A stretch of 64,000 bases of DNA from Anthostomella pinea (lineage: Eukaryota; Ascomycota; Sordariomycetes; Xylariales; Xylariaceae), in contig CAUWAG010000018.1 of the NCBI GenBank assembly GCA_963556695.1, positions 186,001-250,000 on the forward strand, read 5' to 3'. The translations under genes and the position numbers were made by a program. Of this stretch, positions 1 to 11,164 are shown piece by piece; within the stretch, counting starts at the first letter, position 1; each line of letters starts with the position of its first letter. The notes beneath the pieces were generated by a model, which worked only from the letters and a program-made list of their open reading frames with translations, was not told the DNA's origin and did no database searches.

Positions 1-910
1 CGCGCCCGAGCCCGAGCCCGAGCCTGAGGATCCGAATAGTTCTGGGCCGGGGATGGTGTATGAGGAGATGGTCGTGTAAGGATTGAACAAGATGCCAGCA
101 TCATCGGCCGCGTACAGGTCAGTGCCCAGAGTGCCTTCCGGCAGATCTGTGCCCGAGCCCGTGACAGCGATGTTCATCTTTAAAAATCAGCAGTTAGCAA
201 TTACTCTTTGCAGACCTTCTAACGAAAGGTAGGAAGTGGCCATAAACCAAACACAGGTAGGCGATTTGCTCCCATTACACGGCTAGAAGGGGGAGGTGAC
301 TGGCTCTAGGATCACATACACACTGAGGGTAGTTCTGCGCTCCGTTCTCGGTGGTCGCTCCATGGAGCGCGATGATCTCGTGACGGAACACGTAGTTTCC
401 GGCAGCGAGTGTCTCGGGGACAGTAGTCGTCCAGGTACTGTTGTTGTCGATGAGAGTCTGCGCCGCCCACGTTGAGGTGGTCGTGTCGTAGCCGGACTCG
501 TCGATCTTGACCCAGAGCAGGGTCGTCTTGTCGACGGCGGAGCAGTCCACATCGCCGCAGGAGGCGACGTAGGTGAGGACCGGGCCAATGCCGTGGGGCC
601 AGGTCGTCCACTTGAAGTCAACGGTGCCTCCAGCCGCCACGGTAGATGTCAGGGCACCGGGCTCGGCGTTCTTGTGGCAGTTGATGTCGGAGGTGTTGTA
701 AGCATCGGGGGATATGAACCCGATGTCGGTGTTCTCGGCGTACCAAGCGGCAATGTCGGGCAACTCACCGCCGTTCTGTTTCGTGTAGTAGTAGTCGAGT
801 AGGAAGCCCTGGTTGAAGGTGCCGTCCGTCAGAAATCCGGAGACTGTGCCGTGGGCAAGGGCAGTGGTGGCGAAAGCGACGATGGTGGCGATGGCTGATC
901 GGATAGACAT
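1..910 (-). CDS. AA9 lytic polysaccharide monooxygenase (3' end cut by window edge)
   Basis: Copper enzyme that oxidatively cleaves cellulose or related glucans outside the cell. Exon 1 (910-320) encodes a signal peptide of 19 residues ending ALA, so that His20 becomes the N-terminal copper-brace histidine (HGTV). The second copper His is H106 in WPHGIGPV. H183, Q192 and Y194 (QNYPQC) match the conserved outer-sphere His/Gln and axial Tyr of the family. A 142-nt intron (319-178, donor GTATGT, branch GCTAAC) separates exon 2 (177-1), which supplies the typical end MNIAVTGSGTDLPEGTLGTDLY followed by an SSYTIPGPELF-type motif. After this a Gly-Ser repeat begins and runs off the window, so a cellulose-binding module or other tail beyond the linker is possible. 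The family call is secure; substrate specificity is not visible. Confidence 0.93.
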
Positions 911-2580
911 GTTGTCGGATATAGATGAAGGTTCTTGAAAAGAGTGGTTCGGCTTTGGTCAAAGTAAAGATTGTATGTATAAGTGAGCGTCCCAGCTTCA
1001 CACAGTGAAGTTAACGAGAGAAGTGGATGTGAAAATATGATAGCTAAAAGGCGATGAGAAGAGAGTGTACCTGCGACGATGAGTGGTGAAGAAGAGACTC
1101 CGACGCAGCAGGAGGAGCCCTCATCTCGTATATATACTGCCCTCTAGAGGCTTGTCTGATGTCTGACCATGCCAACTTGCGAGGTGCCACGACAGTGGTC
1201 GTGGACTCGTGGTGTAGGCAGTGGAGCATAGCCACGAATGGTCACGATGAAAGTCATCAATTCGCAACTCGAAGTCGTGATCCGGAGTGGTGGAATGGCC
1301 TGATGAGCAGCCGATTGGTGGAATGCAACCCCTTTCGGAAGCCAACCGAGCCACGATGCCGGGGTTCTTTGGTAGGTTTTGCGGCTCACGGCGGACATTA
1401 GCGCCGGCGTGAAACGAGACCCCTAGCAAATGCAACGCTGCATACCTTGTTGGCGATCTCTGCGCCCTGGCTGTCATCCACAACCTCAGATAAGAGGGCC
1501 ATGAAACATGTTCGTACTAGATGCGCTCAGGACCATTTGCCTCAAAAGGGGTGTCGTGAGTTGGTATCTTCACCACCGAACCGCTTTGTGGTGTTGGGCC
1601 TACTGAGCAGGGGGAGATCTTGGCTCAGTCATGCCTGTTCATGGTGGTCCATATAATTTGTGGACAGGTAGAGATTGCCCCCAAGTCTCATAACATGGCT
1701 GGAAAGTCCTCCTTGCTTTGCGTAGTCGGCTTCTCATCAGCATGGCTGACAGTGGATGGTTGGAGAGCCCAGGTCATACGGGACGACGGTCATGGCCCAC
1801 CTCAACTCACCTCGACATGTCACATGGCAATCCATCCTCTAAACGTCCATAATATTGGATGTCCGCATGACTCTGCCTGTGCTGCGTGTCTCGTACGAGG
1901 TGAATACTGACTCCGAAGGCATAGCGAGTATGGAACCCCAGTGTCGTCCTTAGAAGCCATAGCTTCAGTGAGCCAATCTGGCCAGATCCATGGAGGTCTA
2001 TGCCCTCAGTACGGCCAGGAGGTTCTTTGAAAGATGGAGACTGATGCGTATTCGTGCCGATTGTTCTCGACAACGACCGTCTTGGAACAATGGACTCACA
2101 AAGGTGGCGTGAAAAGGTACCAAGTCCCCTCGAGCGACAGGGCTAGTTCTGACGGCGTGCTCTCACTTGAAACCTAGCGGAAGCGGTCAGCCAAATAAAC
2201 CGTACATTTACTTTGTGGGATGAGTCCCATCATGGTCGTTAGCCACGACGGAACCAAGTCGTGGCAGACTGACGTAGGGGGCTTACTAACAAGGCGCTGG
2301 ACAACAAGACAATGAGACACATTGTTCGAGTCCGACAACAATGCACTTGTTCCCTGGTGCAGGTATTGACAGTCCAAAGGGCGAGTTCAGAAACAACCTC
2401 TATCAGTCAGTGTCTCTGCGCAGTTTAGCGTATAAATTAATCATGCCCGTGGTGTCCAATGCTGATGGGAAGAAGGCGGCATCAGTATCACAACACAAAA
2501 CACTCAAATCCAAACTTCATCCATCCAACCAAGTCACAACCATCGAATCCAAACTTCACCTATCAGACCAATCATTTACC
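911..2580. other. Intergenic region between the AA9 gene and the 2581 gene
   Basis: No convincing gene. It serves as promoter region for the AA9 gene on the minus strand and the next gene on the plus strand. A TATAAATT box lies at about 2431, roughly 150 nt before the plus-strand start. Between it and the start codon the string AATCCAAACTTCA occurs twice, about 40 nt apart (near 2507 and 2546). Open frames of 60-120 codons here show no family features. Confidence 0.5.
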
Positions 2581-3129
2581 ATGGAGGCCGGTAGCTTCAT
2601 GACGCTGACGATGAGTTTCACCTGTGGGCACCCTATCGAGTATGATATCGAATGTCACACTGACTTGGAAGGCTTGCTAGGAGACCTGAGCATCGACCGT
2701 GACCGACTGGCTGAGGGCACTCACCCATGCGCTAGCTGTGATGCCGAGAACGGAAAAGTCGCGCGCGTGGAGGTGCTTCTTGGTCGAGTTGTTGAGCAAG
2801 CGCTTAGCAGGCCAGAGTGCTATTCACACCTGCGCAAGAGACTTCAAAAGGCGGTCTTTGTTGAGCTTGTACAAGCAACCTATCAGCAGTACGACGATGA
2901 GCTGACAGCGATAACCAACAAGTATTGGATTACGGCATTCGAGATCTGGGCCGCTCTGTCTGTCGAGTCCCTCACAGACGATGAGCTCAAGGTGCTTGTT
3001 CAGGACGTCCAAGAATGCTTCGGCTACGGCGGTATCGATGGGATCAGCCCAGCGTATTTAGTCGTGTCCGACAAGCTGCTCAAGGCGTACCTGAAGGCGC
3101 ATGGCCCATCTGTAGTGTCGTGGATGTAG
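2581..3129 (+). CDS. Hypothetical protein, 182 aa, with a small Cys cluster
   Basis: I do not recognise this protein. The ATG at 2581 has a good context (ACCATGG) and a TATA-like box about 150 nt upstream; the frame stays open 80 codons further 5' but without coding character. The first part holds a Cys/His pattern (FTCGHP, then IECH, then CASC about 30 residues later) that could bind one metal ion. The rest is mainly helical and acidic (for example LTDDELKVLVQDVQ). There is no signal peptide or membrane segment, so it is probably intracellular. It is unspliced and stands alone between two unrelated genes. It could be a lineage-specific gene; coding status rests on frame length, start context and composition. 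Confidence 0.55.
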   Translation: MEAGSFMTLTMSFTCGHPIEYDIECHTDLEGLLGDLSIDRDRLAEGTHPCASCDAENGKVARVEVLLGRVVEQALSRPECYSHLRKRLQKAVFVELVQATYQQYDDELTAITNKYWITAFEIWAALSVESLTDDELKVLVQDVQECFGYGGIDGISPAYLVVSDKLLKAYLKAHGPSVVSWM

Positions 3130-3747
3130 AACATTTGTAGCTGTGAGTGGTGGTCCCCTTATTAGCTGTATAGAAGATCACGGTTGATAGAAGTAGCACG
3201 AGTGCCTACCTAGAGAATGTGAATTATCCCCGTACGCCCCGACTGAGGTGTTATCAAAATGATGGATTAGTACCTACCTAGATCAGCGCTTGTTCCTGGC
3301 GCTGCCACGTGCATGAACCCCTGCTGCCTCAGCCTGCGCCTGTTTGCCCTGTCTGCCTGTTCGGTTGCCGGTTGGCTGTCATTTCCCCGCAGCTAAGGTA
3401 CCGGTTGTCTGGCTGTCTGGCTGTTGTTAGCGCGCCGCTAGAGTTCACTATTAGATCTTAAGGTACCTAATGAATCCACTGTCCAGCCCCCTATCTTACC
3501 TATCAGTCCTATTTCACTGACGTTACCCCAATCACCAACTCTCATTATTATTAATTGCCTCTATTTCCCGCTTTTCCCTGCTTCGGCTGCTTCGACTGCT
3601 TTGAACATCTGCCAGTCGCACTCATGGCCCTCCTTGAACTGCTTGCCCTCTTCCCTTCTTGCCTTTCCATTTGCCGAGTTGAACACAGTTGAAGGAAGAG
3701 AATGGTACGACACCAAACGAAACTGCATCATCACCACCGACATCACC
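3130..3747. other. Intergenic and 5' leader region
   Basis: No gene. The last 200 nt before 3748 are pyrimidine-rich (CTTTTCCCTGCTTC-like runs), as is common in fungal leaders. Around 3380-3430 there is a short tandem of GGCTGTCTGGCTGT-type units. Confidence 0.4.
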
Positions 3748-4590
3748 ATGGAAGACCACGACAACAGCGTCCGGCCTCCTCCGCCCGTTTACCAGCTCCC
3801 CGACTGGGAAACGCCTAGACCGAGAGCCGCCAAGAGACAGTCGTTTACGGACCGACTGCTACAGTCGAGTAGGAATTCCTTCGGAGCTACCTTTGCATCA
3901 ACAAACTATGCAGGCGCAGCTGCAGGTGCAGGCGAGGGCCCTGCAGAAGCCGCATCGCGCAAAGAGATATCCGCCGAGTCGTCCATACTACCAACACACA
4001 CACAGCAGGCCTCGAACGTCGACCAAGGCACAGCCAAGCCTTCCCTACTCGCCTCGGCACGCTCTCGCTTCGATACCGCCGTCCCACCGCACCGCACCTA
4101 CTTCGGCCGCTCTCGGCGCTTCTTACTCCTCTTCATCATCCTCCCGCTAGCGATCCTCCTCTTCATAGTCTTGCCCCTAGCCGTTGGACTCGGAGTCGGC
4201 CTGTCAAGACGATCGAAACACTCGCAGGACCTACCGCTGCCTGGGAATGCGGATGTCCACACGGGGGATCTGACGTACTACGGTCCTGGCCTCGGGGCGT
4301 GCGGTGTCGTGTCCACCAGCAGCGACAACATCGTCTCCGTCTCACATTACACCTTCGACGCAGCGAGCACGGGTTCGAATCCGAACAACAACCCCTTGTG
4401 CGGGAAGAAGATACGAGTGCAGAGGGACTTTGTGGAGGATGGGAAAGGCAATCGGAGCGTGGATGTCACCGTCGTGGATCGCTGTGTGGGTTGTGCGCCT
4501 ACCGATTTGGATTTGAGTATCGCTGTCTTCACCCAGCTGGCGCCCGAGGATAGCGGCAGGGTGGTCGGGAGCTGGGCATGGCTTGATTGA
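3748..4590 (+). CDS. Membrane-anchored RlpA-like double-psi beta-barrel (expansin/Asp f 7-like) protein
   Basis: Predicted 280-aa type II membrane protein. Residues 1-120 are a Ser/Pro/Ala-rich cytoplasmic segment. A strongly hydrophobic stretch at about 125-152, preceded by RSRR and followed by SRRSK, is the membrane anchor. The rest, from about residue 172 (GDLTYYGPGLGACG), is a double-psi beta-barrel domain of the barwin/expansin type with conserved NPLCGKKI, VTVVDRCVGC and DLDLSIAVFTQLA segments and paired cysteines. This domain family binds or loosens wall polysaccharides, and the Asp f 7 allergens belong to it. Most relatives are secreted through a signal peptide; here the domain is tethered. 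The ATG at 3748 (CACCATGG) is chosen because the longer open frame lacks an upstream ATG. It is unspliced. The function at the wall is inferred from the domain only. Confidence 0.85.
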   Translation: MEDHDNSVRPPPPVYQLPDWETPRPRAAKRQSFTDRLLQSSRNSFGATFASTNYAGAAAGAGEGPAEAASRKEISAESSILPTHTQQASNVDQGTAKPSLLASARSRFDTAVPPHRTYFGRSRRFLLLFIILPLAILLFIVLPLAVGLGVGLSRRSKHSQDLPLPGNADVHTGDLTYYGPGLGACGVVSTSSDNIVSVSHYTFDAASTGSNPNNNPLCGKKIRVQRDFVEDGKGNRSVDVTVVDRCVGCAPTDLDLSIAVFTQLAPEDSGRVVGSWAWLD

Positions 4591-6309
4591 GCCGAGGATT
4601 GTGCATTTGGTCTGGGGAGGAAAGTCTCAGGGGCAACACAACGATTCTGGATTTCGATCTGGATCTAGATGTGATGATCGATTCTCGCGATGCGTGGAGT
4701 TAGGTTTAACCTTAGGCGGATTATACCCCTTCATGTTTTGTTTTTGATTAACTTTAGTGTACGAAAATACGTGCCACCCATCACCAACCCTTTCCTGCTC
4801 TGTTGGGTCTTCCAGGAAGAACACTGAACACAAGCTGATGGATTAGGGTCGGAAGGCGGAAGCAGTGTGGCCATCGCTCTGATGACCCGAACACCCTGAA
4901 GACCCCGAACGCCCGTCGGTTTCCCATCTCGAACGGAGTTGTGTACGCAACGGACATGATGGTGCGCTCAACCTGTCTCTGGCCCAGCTCGTGCCCCCCG
5001 ACGCCCTTGCGTTCCATTCCAAGGTTGGCAACGGACAAACCAGGCCATGATTATCCGTTGCTGGTATATCTGCAAGGCTAATGTACTGGATCTAGAATGT
5101 CCCATCAGATGAACTGTCATGTTATCTTTCTCGCCTTCCAGCCCGGTAGCGGATCTAGGGAGAGGTCGTACGTTGGAGTCATTTCACGATGTTCCGGCCG
5201 CTTTGCACACGGTACCCGAACCACGTCGTGAGTCTTCTCAGCCTCGACCGATAAGATGATCTGATCATTTGTATGCTGTCACTCGTTGGTTCTGATAAGA
5301 AATCATGTTTGTGTGCAACTGCTTCCATCAACTTGTGGCGGCATGGCGACACCTCATGCTCACTGGCTTAGTACGCCTCAACGGGCAGCCCATGTGGCAT
5401 CAAGGGGCTTCCGTCTGCAGGTTTACGTGTACCGTTGAATATGCGGCAACGTTTGGCTCGCGGTCGTAGCCATAGAGGTATGAATCTAGAATTGTAGGTT
5501 GTGTCGATGCTCTTGAGAGAGGACAAGTGGGAAACCTATCCTTACGGGCAGCGTTGCATCTAGCTGCTGAGTGCCTTTCTCGGACAATACGGACGGGGTT
5601 GGGAGTTTCGTCGTTAAGCGCCGTTGCATTACGTTCAATAAACCATTGCTGTCGTCAGCTTGGAAGCTCTAGCGCGCTCGACAAACACCATATACCACAC
5701 GAAGCATCGGCTTCCCCCTATTGACCTGACAGTCTTCTTTATTAGCTATGTCTTTTATCGCTACTGTACCCCTTTTCCATGCGTCCTTCTCTTTAGCGTC
5801 GCATTCGAAAGGGGGAAACACGCAGTCCTGTGTTGCCGGCATATGCATATCTATTTTCAGCTGCAAGAAGCTGGCTTCGTGGGCACACATCGTGCGATGC
5901 CACCAAGTTGCCCAGAAATGGAGTACGACTGCTTGAGCGACCTACGGAGATTGTAATGGTGTACAAGGCTTCACGGTAGATGCGCTACGCTCGTGTTCAG
6001 TACCATCAGGAACTTCTGCACACAAACTTTCCGCTGTGCTTCTCTCAGTGTTTCCCGTAGCAAGCGTCGCCTCGCACGAAGAGGCCTGGTGACTGGGTAG
6101 CATCACACAAATTCTCTTCGTAGTACTTGACATTATGGCCGTCATTCGTGAAGACCAAGGCACTCGGGCACTTCTGAATATCAAGGAACCAACGTGGACA
6201 TAAAATCATAAAGTCATGTATCTCCCTTAACACATGAACCACGAAGACCATTAGCGTCCACCAAGGTAATGAAACAAGTAGGGAAAATCCATAGCCCTTC
6301 TGACTATTC
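4591..6309. other. Intergenic region, convergent 3' ends
   Basis: Lies between two convergent genes. I see no gene, RNA or repeat here. The short open frames around 5.5-6.2 kb lack splice context and family similarity. Confidence 0.45.
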
Positions 6310-8232
6310 CTACGATAGCTGTTTGGAAGACCTGCTAGGGCCCACCGGCCTCGAGGCGAATTGTTGCGAAGGGGTTGGACTTCCCATGAGAGGCCGCGAT
6401 AGCGCCGGAGGATATGTCCGGGGGATAATAGGGCTACCATGCCCAGCATGGGGTGATGGCGAATACCGAGCTTCAGGCGATGGCGAAGACCCAGCTTGTT
6501 GGGGCAAGGCACTGTATACAGCTTGATCATTGGGATGCGAATTGGGCGGGAAGGTGCTTGGTAGCTGTGAAACCGGTGTCGTAATTCCAGAGTCATTCCT
6601 TACCAGCATGGGCGAAGAGGCATGAGCTGCTGCGAGGTTTGGGTGTGACACAGACATGGTACTACCCCAAGAGGGTTGATGCTGCAAGCTGACTCTCGGT
6701 GGTGTGTTTGCAGAATGCATACCGGCGGCGCCGAAGTATTCCGTCGTATATTTCTCTTGGACCGGTGGTGGAGGGGAGAGTAAGTCGTAGTTCGAAGGGT
6801 CGAGGTACTGTATGATGGCATCCTGGGGAGGGCGTTCTTCGCCTGCGTGCTTGCGCTTCCAGTGCTCTGTGGCCTTCTCTGTTGAAACTGTAAGCATACG
6901 ATGTGCAGAGCCGTGAGACGGAGCCTAGACTCACCACTAATCATCTGAGCAAAGCTGAATAGGATCAGCGCGCTGGAAAAGATGGGCACTAGCTGACCAA
7001 AGCTAGTGGCGTCGTTTTCAGGATTCCCGTTGTCCTCTATCATGATCCAGCCCGACTTGTCCACCCATCTTCGTAGATCGAAAATGTACATTGTTGACTT
7101 GATCGTGGTAGCACAGGTGATTCCTACGCCGGCAACGAGGTAGATGAGGAATATGTTCTGGACCACTTTTCGCCTGAACGTGCCGAGGCCACAGACACGG
7201 CCAAACTGCTTGCCAACCCTCCCTCTCCATCCTTGCTTGCTTTTGCCTCGCCGGAGGAACCTGATGGCCTCGGCAATGATCGCAGCCCCGTAGAACAGCA
7301 ATGTCAAGACGTACCAATTCCAGCCCTCAATAAGATTACCGGGAGATGAGTCGTGAAGCGTCTTGTTAAAAAAGGAGTTGGCATCTTTGGTGCTTTCTTT
7401 GAATGTTTCGATGGCGCCGCCCGCGGAAGCCTGGAAACAAGCCGCGGGTAGGAATATTAGACTATCGACTTCGCTGGCGAGGGGGACCTCGGTGGGGAAT
7501 GGTAATTGCACGTTGCCGTTTTGGTTCGTGAAAAGTAGGCCAGTGACGATAAAGACTCCAGAAATGCAGAGGATTCGTAGTTTTGCCAGCCATGGATACT
7601 TCCAGTAGTTTCGGACGATGGTGACCGACATCAGATGAGTAGCACAGGTGAGCAGCAACATGTTGGCAGCAATGTTGTAATGATATGCAGATACTTTGCA
7701 GCCTGCATAGTATCGCAGCGTAAGTGCATACGCCGCCCCTATGAAGACTTGTTGATCGCTGCAGGCCAGTACCAGAGTCTCTAGAATGTCAGATAGGCTC
7801 AGACGTTTCCGTCTCGCTCGCTTCTCCCTGGGACGTGTTAGCACTGGTTGCTACTGCTGCTGCCGATTTGCGCATTGGTGAGACCTACTCTTCGGTATAG
7901 GTTTTCTTCCACTTCCAGGTCTTTGCGAATTGCCAGAGGACATCACCGATACTGGCAGCTAGCGCAAACGAAGTGACTGCCACGAAGACGCCGAGGATCT
8001 ATCCACATGAGTATGCGATAAGTAGGGAGCTGTAGGGCCAACTTACTCCTACACCGGCAATGTCGGCATCGCCCTCGAAACCACCCTTGTAAACTCCACC
8101 CAACGACACGTTAGCCGGCCATGTGCCGTTGAAGTGATCGATCGTGGAATTATTTGACTCGTCAAGTATCTGGCAGTTCAGCGTGATGTTGTAGTGCGCC
8201 TGGCAGTCAGGAACAGACGCGAAGGCACCCAT
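6310..8232 (-). CDS. Multispanning membrane protein of unknown function (four exons)
   Basis: Four exons, 8232-8047, 7998-7889, 7827-6935 and 6887-6310, with introns of 48, 61 and 47 nt (donors GTAAGT, GTAGGT, GTGAGT), join in frame to 588 aa. The N-terminus (MGAFASVPDC) has several NxT/S sites (NIT, NNST, NGT, NVS), suggesting an extracytoplasmic start. Hydrophobic segments then follow: ILGVFVAVTSFALAASIGDV, LLLTCATHLMSV, ILCISGVFIVTGLLF, WYVLTLLFYGAAIIAEAI, IFLIYLVAGVGITCA and LVPIFSSALILFSFAQMI. The C-terminal 190 residues are a Pro/Ser-rich cytoplasmic tail. Known fungal integral membrane proteins share this design, but I cannot assign transport or receptor activity. The start is the first ATG of exon 1; another 5' exon cannot be excluded. 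Confidence 0.8.
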
Positions 8233-11164
8233 CTTAATTGAAGGTGAAGTGATGTGGGAGTTTGGTAAGGAAGTCCACGTCGAATCTCAGAGAATTACAG
8301 CTCATCTGCGAGTTGTTCGAAAAGACGGGGTCTTGAAACTTATAAGAGCGTATTCTGGGATCTCGGTAGAAGCAGCAGGGGTCTCCATCATGAGCGGCCA
8401 ACGCTGTGTGTCAGTATCTCCTGCATCGCAACCGGGTTCTAGACGGAGTAGATCACTTACATGATCCTTGTACCAGATGCGGTGTAATGTTCCCTGAAAC
8501 AGGCACGGGCGAGCAAGGCTATGTACGACATCACAGAAGGGGGATGATCCTTCGTAGATTCGCTCAATTGAGCACCACTGGTACCCCGCAGAAGCAGGCT
8601 CAGGCTGAGGACACCATCAGATGATTATACTGCGAGACGCAGCTGTTTAATCCGGGGGTCTGAGGTGCAGGTGGCTGCAGGGGCTCAGTTGGACCTGCCA
8701 CTTACGTCGAGCAGTGGTCAGCCTGGTGGTGAACCGTCGGCATATGTGCTCGACCTGACACGGGTTCACAAGGCCACAAGTAAGGTTGAACAACAGACCC
8801 CCGCTCTGTATGGTGAGTTTATCCTAGAATAGCAGAGTGAAGGAATACAGCAGTACGTCCCATACCAGTACCCGCGACGACAGCATGCTGTAGTGGCACG
8901 ATCTCATATCGGACCCCAAGGGCACTGAAGTCAACGTCTCGCCAGGGCCGAAGAGGGGATTCGTTCGGCAAGGTGCGTGGCATGTCGTGAATGTGCGGCT
9001 AACATCAATGCCGTACCCAAGAGAGATAATTTCGGAACAAGGCTGCGTCAACCCCTTCCACTCCTGGCGAGAGTGGTAAACGTCTGGAACAGATCAGCTA
9101 TCGCTGGAGCGTGACTCTGGCTGCAGGACGGGCCTCGCTTGTGCTGAGTAGGAAGTAACTGCGTTCTTTGAGACGGCTAAGGAATTCCAACATCATATGC
9201 TCAGAGGTGGTGAAGATGATGAAGGTGGTTCCACTGCAGGTGTTTTGAGCCGGGGTCGATTGCCTCTTTCGGACCAACATGCAGGATACCAACATGAAGC
9301 ATACGTCGGATTGGGGGCGAGCTGATAGCCCTGGACTCTGCCGAATCAGAGAACGGCCCGCGAGACGAAGTCGCCTCCCGAGGTATGAATGTGAGGCTAG
9401 GAACATAGGGGGGGGGATGTCGGTCAGCTCGATTCGACGACACTGCGCTGCATGGCGAGCGCGTAACGGTGGTTGGGATGTCAGCTGAGTTTTTCTGATT
9501 ATCCAACAGGACACCCAACAGGACATGCCGAGGTTCAGATTTGTTGATTGATCGCTGTTGGTGTCAAAGTTCGAGAAGGATGGAAGGCACGTCGTTGGGA
9601 AGTTATCTCTCGGCCGTGACTATAGGAGGTAGGTAAGGAAGGTTATCCTGTGCGGTGGGGAACTTCCCCGGGCCTTCCCCATGTCCACGGGTATTTTCCT
9701 CGGGACATTTCCAAATGCTGCAGAGATCACATCCAGGCCTGGTCACAGCATAGCGGCGCAGCATGAGGGCCAAAACTGTTTTGCCTCTATCTCTGAGTCT
9801 CATTGATGTCTTACATCTGGGTAGCGAGAAGACCTGGGCAACCCGCCTGCAGCTTCTAAGCCCTTCAATGACCACAACTTGACGAGACTACCTGGGTTAT
9901 GAAACTCCCCACGACTGACACTGTAGTCGACGTGGAAGTGACCTAGAGCCTCGTCCATGGCATCAAGCTACAACACAAGTAGATTCATCTTCAGAATTCA
10001 CAAGACAGATACGCAGCCGAGATATGACAGCGAGCAAGATGAGTTGGCAAGTGTGCTTATTCTCCGCACCTTAATTGCCGTCTGCCTGTCCATGGCAAAC
10101 GACAACTCCCCGGGAATATGGAGGGAGTATCCAACGTCTAACAACCAAACATTACAGGTCATACATATCTCAATCCAAAAGTCCGCCCGGTGAACGACAT
10201 GCGCCATGTTCATCCATGCCAGCGCAGTAGCCCCCATGCAATACACTCCCCTCTCTGTCTCGCTGTCTCTCCGTCTGGACCTTACCGGTAACTCCACGCT
10301 TCCCAATGACAAACCATCTACCACCCACAGTATTCTATACATCGACATGCCGATGGGGCATATCTAGGCGCCGTTTCGTGAAAGCAAGTAGGCCGACCTA
10401 ACCCCGACAACACCAGGATGAGATGAAAGTCAAGGGAAAAATGCAGGGAACGCCGCGCAGAACCAACCGGGCACCGTGGCCGACATCCTGCGCGGCAAAA
10501 GACTCATTAGGTATGGTTGAGCAGTCGTGAAGACAATACCGTCTCGTGGGTGTCGTTTTGGTCACCCGGGCCATCAATCCGTCCAACCATCCATATGCTC
10601 GCTCGCTCGGGCGCGCCTGTCGTCATTATCAACGCCAATATTCCAAGTAAAACGTTGTGTTTGTACAGGCCAGCCCTGCTCCCCCCGCCGCAAAAACCCG
10701 ATCCAATAGGTCAATTGGAGAGAGGGAGAGCAGGCGGCAATGATTAAGTGTAATGGCCAAAACGTATCCCCACGGATCCACCCGCCTAGTGGTGTGCTGA
10801 ATAAGATGGAAAGCTGATGACGTGTTGAAACAGTTGCGAATGCTGTGCCCTTCGGGAGTAACACAGAAAATGCGGGAAATCGTGAGAGGCATGATAGCGA
10901 CAGGCTGCCATATCGGAGGGCGACCGTAAAGCAAGAGACCTCTGGGCTTGAACTGAATCGAAGCGAAGCTGGCCTGGGGCCCGTGGGCGTAATGCAATAA
11001 ACCATCTAACATCGTAAAAGATCATTAAGGCGCCACGAAACCAAGTGGGCTCGCGCCACGATTACTCCTGTGTTTTTTCTTCGTTTTGGTGATTTTGTTT
11101 TCGCGGAAAGAAATGTCTGTCGCATGATCGTGAGGATTGAAACAAGCGGATGGGACGGATGGGA
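8233..11164. other. Gene-free interval of about 2.9 kb
   Basis: No supported gene. The longest open frame (9098-9526, minus, 142 codons) is rich in Arg/Ser without domains or splice signals and is probably chance. The stretch just left of 11165 is the 3' flank of the zinc-finger gene. I found no tRNA cloverleaf, inverted-repeat element or direct repeat. Confidence 0.4.

Noticed and set aside
9098..9526. 142-codon open frame in the empty interval
   Set aside because: No domain, no splice signals, Arg/Ser-rich chance composition.
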